A stretch of 64,000 bases of DNA. It comes from an uncultured Massilia sp. GTDB taxonomy: Bacteria > Pseudomonadota > Gammaproteobacteria > Burkholderiales > Burkholderiaceae_D. The stretch's first letter is position 1; the number at the start of each line of letters is the position of its first letter. The position numbers and the translations under genes are program-made. The stretch lies in assembly GCF_913773735.1 (NCBI RefSeq), contig NZ_CAJYEB010000003.1:62001-126000 (forward strand), in the 5' to 3' direction. The notes under the pieces are model-generated. The model was not told the origin of the DNA. It was given only the letters and a program-made list of their open reading frames with translations, and searched no databases. Below, one piece after another: positions 55,819 to 64,000 of this stretch.

Positions 55819-56847
55819 TCAGCACCCGCAACGCTCCTTCGGCGCCGATTCCAGCGTCGTCGCGCGCGTCTTGAGGCCCAGCTTTTCCAGCAGCGCTCGG
55901 TCGTCGTTCGCTTCCGGGTTGTCGGTGGTGAGCAGCTTGTCGCCGTAGAAGATCGAGTTGGCGCCGGCCATGAAGCACATCGCCTGCACCGCTTCGCCCA
56001 GCTCGCGCCGGCCGGCCGACAGGCGCACGCGCGCCTGCGGCATCGTGATGCGGGCCACCGCGATGGTGCGCACGAATTCGATCGGGTCCAGCGGCGGCAG
56101 GCCGTGCAGCGGCGTGCCCTCGACCTGCACCAGGTGGTTGACCGGCACCGATTCCGGGTACGGGTTCATGTTGGCCAGCTGGGCGATCAGGCCGGCGCGC
56201 TGCGCGCGGGTCTCGCCCATGCCGACGATGCCGCCGCAGCAGACCTTCAGGCCGGCGTTGCGCACGCGGCCCAGCGTGTCCAGGCGGTCGCGGTACTCGC
56301 GCGTCGAGATCACGTCGCCGTAGAAGTCGGGCGCGGTGTCGATGTTGTGGTTGTAGTAGTCCAGGCCGGCGGCCTTCAATTGCTCGGCCTGGCCGTCTTC
56401 GAGCATGCCCAGCGTGGCGCAGGTTTCCATGCCCAGCGCCTTCACGCCGCGCACCATGGCCTCGACCTTTTCCATGTCGCGTTCCTTCGGGCTGCGCCAG
56501 GCGGCGCCCATGCAGAAGCGGGTCGCGCCCTTGGCCTTGGCTTCGCTGGCGGCGGCCAGCACGGTGTCGAGATCGAGGATCTTCTTGGCTTCGACGCCGG
56601 TATCGTAGCGTGCCGCCTGCGGGCAGTAGCCGCAGTCTTCCTCGCAGCCGCCGGTCTTGATCGACAGCAGGGTGGCCAGTTCGACGTCGCCGTCCGGGAA
56701 GTTGGCGCGGTGCGCCTGCTGCGCGCGGAACATCAGTTCCGGCAGCGGCAGGTCGAACAGGGCCAGCACGTCCTGCAGGGGCCAGGTGGCGTCCTTGGGC
56801 AGGGTGACCGGGGCGACCGGAGGATGAAGGGTGAGGACTTGGGACAT
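55819..56847 (-). CDS. bioB: Biotin synthase
   Basis: A 342-residue radical-SAM enzyme that inserts sulfur into dethiobiotin. The SAM cluster motif is C-x3-C-x2-C in '[19 protein letters not shown]'. '[15 protein letters not shown]' and '[14 protein letters not shown]' are family signatures, and a Cys-rich 'KERCGC' end is typical of this group. AAGGAAG precedes the ATG at 56847. It ends the bioA-F-D-B run on the minus strand. Confidence 0.97.
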   Translation of the reverse strand: MSQVLTLHPPVAPVTLPKDATWPLQDVLALFDLPLPELMFRAQQAHRANFPDGDVELATLLSIKTGGCEEDCGYCPQAARYDTGVEAKKILDLDTVLAAASEAKAKGATRFCMGAAWRSPKERDMEKVEAMVRGVKALGMETCATLGMLEDGQAEQLKAAGLDYYNHNIDTAPDFYGDVISTREYRDRLDTLGRVRNAGLKVCCGGIVGMGETRAQRAGLIAQLANMNPYPESVPVNHLVQVEGTPLHGLPPLDPIEFVRTIAVARITMPQARVRLSAGRRELGEAVQAMCFMAGANSIFYGDKLLTTDNPEANDDRALLEKLGLKTRATTLESAPKERCGC

Positions 56848-56867
56848 GGGCTTCCTTGTTTCGGGTT

Positions 56868-57704
56868 CTAGGTGCGCGTGGCCGGCCATCCCGGCAGGCC
56901 CGCGAGTTCGATATGGGCGGCCGCGGCGGCGGCCGTGGGCTGGTCCAGGCGCGGCACGCGGCCCAGCAGCGGGGCCGGCATGCGCTGCGCCAGGGCGGCG
57001 ACGTTCTCGTCCACGAAGCGCATGGCCGGGTCGACCTGGTTGGCGACCCAGCCGGCCAGCACCAGGCCGCGCGCGACGACGGCTTCGGCGGTGAGCAGGG
57101 CGTGGTTGATGCACCCGAGGCGCAGGCCGACCACCAGGATCACCGGCAGGTTCAGCTCCACCGCCAGGTCGGCGCTGTCGAAGTCGTCGGAGAACGGGAC
57201 GCAGAAGCCGCCCACGCCTTCGACCACGGTGGCGTCCGACGCCGCCAGGATTTCCGCGTAGGCCGTCATGATCGGCACCGGGCCGATCGTCACGTGTTCC
57301 AGCGCCGCGGCGATGTGCGGCGCGCACGGTTCGCGCAGCATGAACGGCGTGGTGATGTGCTGCGGCAGGTTGACGTTGCCGGCCGCGCGCAGCATGGCGG
57401 CGTCGTCGTTGTGGAGTTCGCCGTCGCGTTCTTCCGCGCCGGCCGCGATCGGCTTCATGCCGCAGGCGCGCTGGCCCCGCTGCACCAGCTTGTGCAGGAT
57501 CGCGCTGGCCACCAGCGTCTTGCCGATCTCGGTGTCGGTGCCGGTGACGAAGCAGGCGAAGCGTGTCGGGATGCCTTCGGCGGCCAGCGCGGCCGGCACC
57601 TCGACGGTCTTCGGGGCGGTCGTGGCGGACGGCTCGGCGAAGCCGACGCCCGGTTCGGCGGCGCCGGTCCGTTCGGGGGCGTTGACGGGGTCGTTGAGGC
57701 TCAT
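56868..57704 (-). CDS. bioD: Dethiobiotin synthetase (with N-terminal extension)
   Basis: A 278-residue enzyme that makes dethiobiotin from DAPA, CO2 and ATP. The P-loop is '[16 protein letters not shown]' at about residues 52-67. '[11 protein letters not shown]' and '[11 protein letters not shown]' are also typical. E. coli BioD starts at the P-loop strand, so the first about 48 Ala/Pro-rich residues are extra. No alternative ATG lies near the domain; the annotated start overlaps the bioF stop as ATGA, so the extension may be real. Confidence 0.92.
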   Translation of the reverse strand: MSLNDPVNAPERTGAAEPGVGFAEPSATTAPKTVEVPAALAAEGIPTRFACFVTGTDTEIGKTLVASAILHKLVQRGQRACGMKPIAAGAEERDGELHNDDAAMLRAAGNVNLPQHITTPFMLREPCAPHIAAALEHVTIGPVPIMTAYAEILAASDATVVEGVGGFCVPFSDDFDSADLAVELNLPVILVVGLRLGCINHALLTAEAVVARGLVLAGWVANQVDPAMRFVDENVAALAQRMPAPLLGRVPRLDQPTAAAAAAHIELAGLPGWPATRT

Positions 57705-58894
57705 GCTCGGCTCCTTTCCAGGCGATTGAGTGCGGAAGTCAGTTGCGCGACGTCGGTGTCGAGGTGCGCCGCGCACAGGGTCACGCGCAGGCGCGCCGTG
57801 CCCGGCGCCACGGTCGGCGGCCGGATCGCCGGCACCCACAGGCCCTGCGCGTGCAGGTCGGCGGACACCGCCAGCGCCTCGTCGTTGGCGCCGATGACGA
57901 TCGGCTGGATCGCGGTGTGCGACGCGGGACGGCGCCAGCGTTCCAGGCGCAGTTCGCGCTCGAACTGGGCGATGCCCGCCCGCAGCTGCGCGCGCAATGC
58001 GCGGCCCTCGTCGCCGTCGATGATGTCGAGGCTGGCCAGCAGCGCATGCGCCAGCGCCGGCGCCGCCGCCGTCGTGTAGATGTAGGGGCGGGCGCGCTGC
58101 ACCAGCAGTTCGACCACGTCCGCGTGCGCGGCGACGAAGGCGCCGCCGACGCCGGCCGCCTTGCCCAGCGTGCCGACGTAGACCAGGTGGGGCGAGCGCA
58201 GCCCGAAATGCTCGAGCGCGCCGCGGCCGTGTTCTCCCAGCACGCCGAAGCCGTGGGCGTCGTCGACGACCAGCCAGGCGCCGTGGCGTTCGCACAGCGC
58301 CAGCAGCGCGGGCAGCGGCGCCAGGTCGCCGTCCATGCTGAACACGCTGTCGGTGACGACGATCTTCGTGCGCGCCGTGCTGGCGGCCAGCTGGGCGTCC
58401 AGCGCCGCGGTGTCGCCGTGCGGGTAGACCGTCACGCCGGCGCGGGCCAGGCGCGCGCCGTCGATCAGCGAGGCGTGGTTCAGCGCTTCCGAGAAGATCG
58501 CCGCGTCGGCGGCGCCGCCCAGCGCCGTCAGCACGGCCAGGTTGGCCATGTAGCCGGTGCAGAAGTACAGCGCGCGCGCCGACGCCAGGTGCGGCGCCGC
58601 GAAGGCGGCCAGGCGCTCCTCGAGCAGCGCGTGGGCGCGCGAGTGGCCCGACACCAGGTGCGAGGCGCCGCTGCCGGCGCCGTACAGCGACGCGCCCTCG
58701 CGCAGCGCCTCCACCACGCGCGGATGCGCCGCCAGGCCCAGGTAGTCGTTGCTGCAGAACGCCAGCATGGCGCGGCCGTCGACGACCTGGCGCGGCGCGC
58801 ACGGCGTCTCGGCCGTGCGGCGCCGGCGCACCAGGCTGCGCGCGGCCAGCGCGTCGAGCTGGCCGCGGACGTCGGCAAGCAGGTCCGTCGTCAT
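57701..58894 (-). CDS. bioF: 8-amino-7-oxononanoate synthase
   Basis: A 397-residue PLP enzyme that condenses pimeloyl-ACP/CoA with alanine. '[13 protein letters not shown]', '[16 protein letters not shown]' and the PLP-Lys region '[16 protein letters not shown]' are signatures. The ATG at 58894 overlaps the bioA stop (ATGA), and its own stop overlaps bioD, so translation is coupled throughout. Confidence 0.95.
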   Translation of the reverse strand: MTTDLLADVRGQLDALAARSLVRRRRTAETPCAPRQVVDGRAMLAFCSNDYLGLAAHPRVVEALREGASLYGAGSGASHLVSGHSRAHALLEERLAAFAAPHLASARALYFCTGYMANLAVLTALGGAADAAIFSEALNHASLIDGARLARAGVTVYPHGDTAALDAQLAASTARTKIVVTDSVFSMDGDLAPLPALLALCERHGAWLVVDDAHGFGVLGEHGRGALEHFGLRSPHLVYVGTLGKAAGVGGAFVAAHADVVELLVQRARPYIYTTAAAPALAHALLASLDIIDGDEGRALRAQLRAGIAQFERELRLERWRRPASHTAIQPIVIGANDEALAVSADLHAQGLWVPAIRPPTVAPGTARLRVTLCAAHLDTDVAQLTSALNRLERSRA

Positions 58895-60234
58895 GCCGCG
58901 ATCACCGCTTCGAACACCTGGCGCGTGCGCGCGGCCAGGCCGACGATCTCTTCCTCGTCGAGCACGTACGGCGGCATCAGGTAGACCGTGCGGCCGATCG
59001 GGCGCAGCAGCAGTTCGTTCTCGACGGCGCCGGTGAAGAAGCGCCGCGCGAAGGTGGCGGCGCGCGCCGGGTCGGGCTCGACCGCGTCGAACGCCAGGAT
59101 CATGCCGCGCTGGCGGAAGTGCGTCGCGCGCGGGTGGTCGAGCAGCGGCGCCAGTTCCAGCGTCAGGCGCGTGGCGGTAGCGCGGTTGCGCGCGAGCACG
59201 TCGTCCTCCTCGAAGATGGCCAGCGTGGCCAGCGCGGCGCGGCAGGCCAGCGCATTGCCCGTGTACGAGTGCGAGTGCAGGAAGCCGCGCGTGACGTCCT
59301 CGCTGTAGAAGGCTTCGTAGACCTTGTCGGTGGTGAGCACCAGCGACAGCGGCAGGTAGCCGCCGCTGATGCCCTTCGACAGGCACATGAAGTCGGGCCA
59401 GATGGCGGCCTGCTCGCAGGCGAAGAAGGTGCCGGTGCGTCCGCAGCCAACCGCGATCTCGTCGGCGATCAGGTGCACGTGGTGCTTGTCGCACAGCTCG
59501 CGCAGGCGCTGCAGGTAGAGCGGATCGTGCATCGCCATGCCGGTGGCGCACTGCACCAGCGGCTCGACGATGATGGCGGCGATGTGGTCCGCGCGTTCGG
59601 CGAACAGGGCTTCCACGTCGCGGATGGCGCGCTGCGCCACGTCCCGGGCCGATTCGCCGTCGCGGGCGTTGCGCGCGTCCGGCGAGGCCACCGTGCGCGC
59701 CGCGCGCAGCAGCGGGCCGTAGGCGTCCTTGAACAGGGCGACGTCGGTGACGGCCAGCGCGCCGATCGTCTCGCCGTGGTAGGAACCCTGCAGGCAGACG
59801 AATTCCTGCTTGGCCGGATGGCCGGCGTTGCGCCAGTAGTGGAAGCTCATCTTGAGCGCGATCTCGACCGCGGAGGCGCCGTCCGAGGCGTAGAAGGCGT
59901 GGCCCAGGTTGTGGCCGGTGAGCGCGGCCAGCTTTTCCGACAGTTCCACCACCGGCTCGTGGGTGAAGCCGGCCAGCATCGCGTGCTCCAGCCTGTCCAG
60001 CTGGTCCTTCAGCGCGCCGTTGATGCGCGGGTTGGCGTGGCCGAACAGGTTCACCCACCACGAGCTGATGCCGTCCAGGTAGCGCCGGCCTTCATGGTCG
60101 TACAGCCACGGCCCCTTGCCGTGGCTGACGGCGATCAGCGGCACCTCTTCGTGGTGCTGCATTTGCGTGCATGGATGCCAGACGCTGCGCAGGCTGCGCG
60201 CGATCCAGTCGGAGGAGGTGGTGTTCTGCTTCAA
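58891..60234 (-). CDS. bioA: Adenosylmethionine-8-amino-7-oxononanoate aminotransferase
   Basis: A 447-residue class III PLP aminotransferase that uses SAM as amino donor to make DAPA. It starts '[18 protein letters not shown]' and has '[19 protein letters not shown]', '[18 protein letters not shown]' and the PLP-Lys in '[14 protein letters not shown]'. It follows liuC by 19 bp and begins the bio genes, which may be read from the mccB promoter. Confidence 0.95.
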   Translation of the reverse strand: MKQNTTSSDWIARSLRSVWHPCTQMQHHEEVPLIAVSHGKGPWLYDHEGRRYLDGISSWWVNLFGHANPRINGALKDQLDRLEHAMLAGFTHEPVVELSEKLAALTGHNLGHAFYASDGASAVEIALKMSFHYWRNAGHPAKQEFVCLQGSYHGETIGALAVTDVALFKDAYGPLLRAARTVASPDARNARDGESARDVAQRAIRDVEALFAERADHIAAIIVEPLVQCATGMAMHDPLYLQRLRELCDKHHVHLIADEIAVGCGRTGTFFACEQAAIWPDFMCLSKGISGGYLPLSLVLTTDKVYEAFYSEDVTRGFLHSHSYTGNALACRAALATLAIFEEDDVLARNRATATRLTLELAPLLDHPRATHFRQRGMILAFDAVEPDPARAATFARRFFTGAVENELLLRPIGRTVYLMPPYVLDEEEIVGLAARTRQVFEAVIAA

Positions 60235-60253
60235 GATGGGTTCCGGGGTTGTG

Positions 60254-61039
60254 CTAGTCCAGCCAGGATGGCCGGCGTTTTTCGAGGAAGGAGGCGACGC
60301 CCTCGCGCCCTTCGAGCGAGGCGCGGATGGCGGCGATGCGTTCGGCCGTGTCGTCCAGCAGCGCCTGCGTGACGGGCTGGCCGGCGACGTCGCGCACCAG
60401 GGTCTTGGCTGCGCGCACCGCGTTCGGGCTGTTCTTGGCCAGCGCGTCGGCCAGCGCGGCGACGCGCGCGTCGAGGTCGGCTGCCGCCACGACCTCGTGC
60501 ACGAAGCCGATGCGGTGCGCCTCGCGCGCGTCGAAGCGTTCGGCGGTCAGGAAGTAACGGCGCGCCGCGTTCTCGCCCATCGCCTTGATGACGTAGGGAG
60601 AGATCGTCGCCGGGATCAGGCCCAGCCTGGCTTCCGACAGGCAGAAGCTGGCGGTATCGACGCCGACGGCGATGTCGCAGGCGGCCACCAGGCCCATGCC
60701 GCCGGCGTAGCAGTCGCCCTGCACCTTGGCGACCACGGGTTTCGGGCACAGGTAGATGGTGCGCAGCATGTCGGCCAGGCGCATGGCGTCGGCGCGGTTT
60801 TCCTCGTTCGAGTAGCCGGCCATCTTCTTCATCCAGTTCAGGTCGGCGCCGGCGCAAAAGGCCGGCCCGTTCGCCTGCAGGACGATGGCGCGCACCAGTT
60901 CGTGGCGTCCCAGCGCGTCGAAGGCCAGGGCCAGCTCGGCGATGGCCTGCTCGTTGAAGGCGTTGCGCAGTTCCGGGCGGTCCAGCGTGACGTGGGCGAT
61001 GCGGCCGTCGATGGCGACGGTCAAGGTCTGGTAATCCAT
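60254..61039 (-). CDS. liuC: Enoyl-CoA hydratase family, methylglutaconyl-CoA hydratase
   Basis: A 261-residue crotonase-fold enzyme. Oxyanion-hole region 'ANGPAFCAGADLNWMKKMAGY' and 'KVQGDCYAGGMGLVAACDIAVG' are present; 'ADLNWM' is typical of methylglutaconyl-CoA hydratase. It hydrates 3-methylglutaconyl-CoA to HMG-CoA. It lies 10 bp after mccB, and HMG-CoA lyase is 8.4 kb further on, so the leucine genes are split by bio genes. Confidence 0.88.
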   Translation of the reverse strand: MDYQTLTVAIDGRIAHVTLDRPELRNAFNEQAIAELALAFDALGRHELVRAIVLQANGPAFCAGADLNWMKKMAGYSNEENRADAMRLADMLRTIYLCPKPVVAKVQGDCYAGGMGLVAACDIAVGVDTASFCLSEARLGLIPATISPYVIKAMGENAARRYFLTAERFDAREAHRIGFVHEVVAAADLDARVAALADALAKNSPNAVRAAKTLVRDVAGQPVTQALLDDTAERIAAIRASLEGREGVASFLEKRRPSWLD

Positions 61040-61049
61040 CTTCCTCTCC

Positions 61050-62657
61050 TCACATGCGGAATACGCCGAACTTCGTGTCTTCGATCGGCGCGTTGAGCGC
61101 GGCCGACAAGCCCAGGCCCAGCACCATGCGCGTGTCGGCCGGGTCGATGACGCCGTCGTCCCACAGGCGCGCGGTGGCGTAGTAGGGGTGGCCCTGGTGC
61201 TCGTACTGGTCCTTGATCGGCTGCTTGAACGCGGCTTCTTCCTCGGGCGTCCACTGGCCGCCCCTGGCCTCGATCCCGTCGCGCTTGACGGTGGCCAGCA
61301 CGGACGCGGCCTGCTCGCCGCCCATCACCGAGATGCGCGCGTTCGGCCACATCCACAAGAAGCGCGGCGAGAACGCGCGGCCGCACATGCCGTAGTTGCC
61401 GGCGCCGAAGGAGCCGCCGATGATCACGGTGAACTTGGGCACGGCGGCCGTCGCGACGGCCGTCACCATCTTGGCGCCGTTGCGGGCGATGCCTTCGTTC
61501 TCGTACTTGCGGCCGACCATGAAGCCGGTGATGTTCTGCAGGAAGACCAGCGGGATCTTGCGCTGGCAGCACAGTTCGATGAAGTGCGTGCCCTTCAGCG
61601 CGGACTCGGAAAACAGGATGCCGTTGTTGGCGATGATGCCCACCTTCATGCCGAAGATGTGGGCGAAGCCGCACACGAGCGTCGTGCCGTAGCGCGCCTT
61701 GAACTCGTCGAACTCGCTGCCGTCGACGATGCGCGCGATCACCTCGCGCACGTCGAACGGCTTGCGGGTGTCGACCGGGATCACGCCGTACAGTTCTTCC
61801 GGCGCGTACTTCGGCGCGGCGGATTCGCGCACCACGCCCTGCCGGGGCTTGGTGCGGTTGAGGTTCGCGGCGATCGTGCGCGCCAGCGCCAGCGCGTGGG
61901 TATCGTCCACCGCCAGGTGGTCGGCCACGCCGGACAACCTCGTGTGCACGTCGCCGCCGCCCAGGTCCTCGGCCGACACCACTTCGCCGGTCGCGGCCTT
62001 CACCAGCGGCGGGCCGCCGAGGAAGATCGTGCCCTGTTCCTTGACGATGATCGACTCGTCGCTCATCGCCGGCACGTAGGCGCCGCCGGCGGTGCACGAG
62101 CCCATCACGACAGCGATCTGCGGGACGCCCTGCGCCGACAGGTTGGCCTGGTTGTAGAAGATGCGGCCGAAGTGGTCGCGGTCGGGGAAGACGTCGTCCT
62201 GGTTCGGCAGGTTGGCGCCGCCCGAGTCGACCAGGTAGATGCAGGGCAGCTGGTTCTGTTCGGCGATCTCCTGGGCGCGCAGGTGCTTCTTGACCGTCAT
62301 CGGGTAGTAGGTGCCGCCCTTGACGGTGGCATCGTTACAGACGATCACGCATTCCTGGCCCGCCACGCGGCCGATGCCGGTGATGATGCCGGCGCTCGGG
62401 GCGGCGCCGTCGTACATCTGGTAGGCCGCCAGCTGGGACAGTTCCAGGAAGGGCGTGCCGGGATCGAGCAGCATCTCCACGCGCTCGCGCGGCAGCAGCT
62501 TGCCACGCGCGACGTGCTTCGCGCAGGCCGCCTCGCCGCCCCCTTGCGCGACGGCGGCGACTTTCGCGCGCAGGTCGTCGACCAGGGCTTGCATGGCGGC
62601 GGCGTTGGCCTTGAAGTCTTCCCCGCGCGGGTTCAGTTTGCTCTCGATGGATGGCAT
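61050..62657 (-). CDS. mccB: 3-methylcrotonyl-CoA carboxylase, beta (carboxyltransferase) subunit
   Basis: A 535-residue carboxyltransferase. The acyl-CoA site is in '[20 protein letters not shown]' and the carboxybiotin site around '[20 protein letters not shown]'. '[20 protein letters not shown]' is a family signature. It works with MccA. The start at 62657 (M-P-S-I-E-S-K-L-N) is preceded by CAGGAGACGC. It leads the cluster. Confidence 0.96.
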   Translation of the reverse strand: MPSIESKLNPRGEDFKANAAAMQALVDDLRAKVAAVAQGGGEAACAKHVARGKLLPRERVEMLLDPGTPFLELSQLAAYQMYDGAAPSAGIITGIGRVAGQECVIVCNDATVKGGTYYPMTVKKHLRAQEIAEQNQLPCIYLVDSGGANLPNQDDVFPDRDHFGRIFYNQANLSAQGVPQIAVVMGSCTAGGAYVPAMSDESIIVKEQGTIFLGGPPLVKAATGEVVSAEDLGGGDVHTRLSGVADHLAVDDTHALALARTIAANLNRTKPRQGVVRESAAPKYAPEELYGVIPVDTRKPFDVREVIARIVDGSEFDEFKARYGTTLVCGFAHIFGMKVGIIANNGILFSESALKGTHFIELCCQRKIPLVFLQNITGFMVGRKYENEGIARNGAKMVTAVATAAVPKFTVIIGGSFGAGNYGMCGRAFSPRFLWMWPNARISVMGGEQAASVLATVKRDGIEARGGQWTPEEEAAFKQPIKDQYEHQGHPYYATARLWDDGVIDPADTRMVLGLGLSAALNAPIEDTKFGVFRM

Positions 62658-62677
62658 TGCGTCTCCTGGTCTCTTTC

Positions 62678-63121
62678 TTAATCTGGGAAAGTGCCGTCCA
62701 GGTAGAACCACCGCATCTTGCCGCCAACGGCAGGATCGGGCTCGCGCACGAAGCGGCTGATTTCGTGCAGGCGGTATGCGCGGCCGTTCACCTTGTAGCG
62801 TGCGACGAACTCGACGGTGTCCTTGTCTGGATCTTCCGGCTGGTCTGCTTGACGTTTACGTAAACGTAAAGAAGATTTTATCTCAAGTCCGAGCCATTGG
62901 ATATGTTCTTTCTTGTCCACGATGGGCTCGCTGGGACGGGTGCTCGGATGCCAGGTGTCGCGCAGGTAATCCTCCTGCTGCATCTTGAAGGCGGTATAGC
63001 GCGAGCGCATCAGCGCCTCGGCGGTCGGTGGCAGCTCGGCGCCGGCGATGTACGGACCGCAGCAGCGCATGATGGCGGGACCGCCGCAGGGGCAGGGAGG
63101 GTGTTGGGCAGGGGTGGGCAT
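62678..63121 (-). CDS. YchJ / UPF0225 family protein (SEC-C motif)
   Basis: A 147-residue protein. The N-terminal zinc-binding SEC-C-like motif is '[18 protein letters not shown]', followed by the UPF0225 '[10 protein letters not shown]' and 'WHPSTRPSE' regions, and a C-terminal '[17 protein letters not shown]'. Function unknown; some such domains bind nucleic acid or ribosomes. The start at 63121 gives M-P-T-P-A-Q-H-P-P. Confidence 0.88.
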   Translation of the reverse strand: MPTPAQHPPCPCGGPAIMRCCGPYIAGAELPPTAEALMRSRYTAFKMQQEDYLRDTWHPSTRPSEPIVDKKEHIQWLGLEIKSSLRLRKRQADQPEDPDKDTVEFVARYKVNGRAYRLHEISRFVREPDPAVGGKMRWFYLDGTFPD

Positions 63122-63285
63122 GGCGGCAATTATCCGCCATTTCCTGGCCATCAGGCAGCCCGTGCGCCGAATCCGGTTTGGCGAGATGGCCGCACGTTGG
63201 CCGCAGTTGCCTCATCTGCAGCCATTTTTTGCCGAAAATAAATTGAACCGTCTAGAAAACCCAGCCGAATTATTTTGCGAAACCT

Positions 63286-63562
63286 CAAACCGGGGTCAGA
63301 GCCGGGGTCAGAGCCCGATTTTAAGAAAGGTCCATCAAGAAACCCGATTCGGGAGCAATGCCCGGGGCAAAGCATGCTGATTGTCCCCGCCAGTGGTTAG
63401 CTGGCAGGAAACACGTCCAGCGCAGCGTGACGGCGAACAACGCATCCGGCGGCAGGAGAACCCGGCGCCGAACGCGCATTGCAGTGGCCGCGCACAGGGG
63501 CCGAGTTGGTGGCAGGAAGTTGCCAAAAACCGGGCTCTGACCCCGGCTCTGACCCCGGTTTG
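63286..63562. repeat. 277-bp MITE-like unit bounded by 37-bp GGGGTCAGAGCC inverted repeats
   Basis: The left end (63286-63322) and right end (63526-63562) are reverse complements with one mismatch over 37 bp, each with two copies of GGGGTCAGAGCC. The 203-bp inside has no supportable gene. No target-site duplication is visible. It fills the gap between YchJ (start 63121) and the stop of dadA (63563), which is immediately adjacent. The rest of 63122-63285 shows no gene. Confidence 0.7.
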
Positions 63563-64000
63563 TTAGAGCGTAAGGCCGTCGAGGGGGAATGGCGTGGGTT
63601 TGTCGCGCATCAGGTCGGCCAGCAGGCTGGCGGTGCCGCAGGCGAAGGTGAAGCCCAGCGGGCCGTGGCCGACGTTCAGCCACAGGTTGGCGTAGGGCGT
63701 CGCGCCGATGATCGGGGAACTGGTCGGCGTGGCCGGGCGCAGGCCGGCCCAGGGGGTGACTTGGGTGTAGTCGGCGGCGCGCGGCATCGTGTCGCGCACC
63801 TGGCGCACCAGGCTGGCGATGCGTTTCTCGTCCAGGCTCAGGTCTTCGCCGACCATGTCGACCATCGCCGCCACGCGCAGCTTGTCGCCGATGCGCGCGT
63901 ACAGGACCTTGCGCTCGAAGTCGGTCACGCTGATCTCGGGCGCGACGTCGTCCTGGCGGATCGGCGCCGTCAGGCTGTAGCCCTTGAGCGGATACAGCGG
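63563..64000 (-). CDS. dadA: D-amino acid dehydrogenase small subunit, C-terminal part (runs off window)
   Basis: The last 145 codons of a flavoprotein that oxidises D-amino acids, mainly D-alanine, feeding the respiratory chain. Visible are 'YPLKGYSLTAPI', 'WAGLRPATPTSSPIIGATPY' (FAD/substrate region) and 'LWLNVGHGPLGFTFACG' near the C-terminus. The start lies beyond 64000. The stop codon touches the right inverted repeat of the MITE-like unit. Confidence 0.9.
   Translation of the reverse strand, partial: PLYPLKGYSLTAPIRQDDVAPEISVTDFERKVLYARIGDKLRVAAMVDMVGEDLSLDEKRIASLVRQVRDTMPRAADYTQVTPWAGLRPATPTSSPIIGATPYANLWLNVGHGPLGFTFACGTASLLADLMRDKPTPFPLDGLTL

Overview
The window is high-GC, densely coded DNA from a betaproteobacterium. 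The best guess is Oxalobacteraceae of the Massilia/Telluria/Duganella type. This rests on codon bias, protein families and the intergenic hairpin repeats; no rRNA or taxonomic marker is present, so the genus is inferred. There is no phage, integrase, IS transposase or CRISPR array. The mobile-like content is short palindromic or MITE-like repeats.

Layout. 1-12.8 kb holds mixed housekeeping and accessory genes: an XdhC-family fragment, a LysR regulator, a glutamine cyclotransferase, a DUF885 metallopeptidase, a fused relic of two genes, a TonB-dependent receptor, DUF808, an orphan RHH protein, HU, a LysE exporter and a large FecR-like protein. 12.9-15.0 kb carries ybeD (DUF493)-lipB-lipA. 15.2-38.3 kb is an oxalate/formate/glyoxylate region: fdsGBAD formate dehydrogenase with a ModE-like regulator, frc1, gcl-hyi-glxR, oxlT, a PanE-family reductase, a Crp/Fnr regulator, oxc-frc2 and a PAS protein. 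38.4-44.7 kb has a second TonB receptor followed by two paralogous secreted twin-CX3C proteins, a Suv3-like helicase, an MgtC protein and a lipoprotein. 44.9-49.5 kb is the conserved rsmI / lpoA-yraN-diaA-dolP neighbourhood with a thioredoxin-like protein. 49.6-51.7 kb has a TetR/membrane-protein pair with matching operators, a TonB-like N-terminal protein and tRNA-Pro. 51.7-63.1 kb is a leucine-degradation cluster (mccB, liuC, mccA, HMG-CoA lyase) with the complete bioA-F-D-B set in its middle, then YchJ. The window ends in the C-terminus of DadA.

How the central region seems to work. Oxalate enters by OxlT and is activated by formyl-CoA:oxalate CoA-transferase. Oxalyl-CoA can be decarboxylated by Oxc, giving formate that the Fds complex oxidises to NADH. 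It may also be reduced to glyoxylate by the PanE-family enzyme (inferred). Glyoxylate then flows through Gcl, Hyi and GlxR to glycerate. The strongest regulatory signal is a 14-bp inverted repeat (5-4-5, consensus TTGAC-N4-GTCAA) found upstream of frc1, oxlT and oxc. Each copy sits 28.5-30.5 bp before a -10-like hexamer, the geometry of class II Crp/Fnr activation. A Crp/Fnr regulator with an FNR-like E-x-x-S-R recognition helix is encoded next to one copy.

Three families of intergenic hairpins recur: GGGGTCAGAGCCC hairpins, CGTCGCCCCGGCGCAGGCC hairpins, and CGTAGGGTGGGCA inverted repeats. One pair of the first family forms 37-bp terminal inverted repeats around a 277-bp MITE-like unit at the right end.
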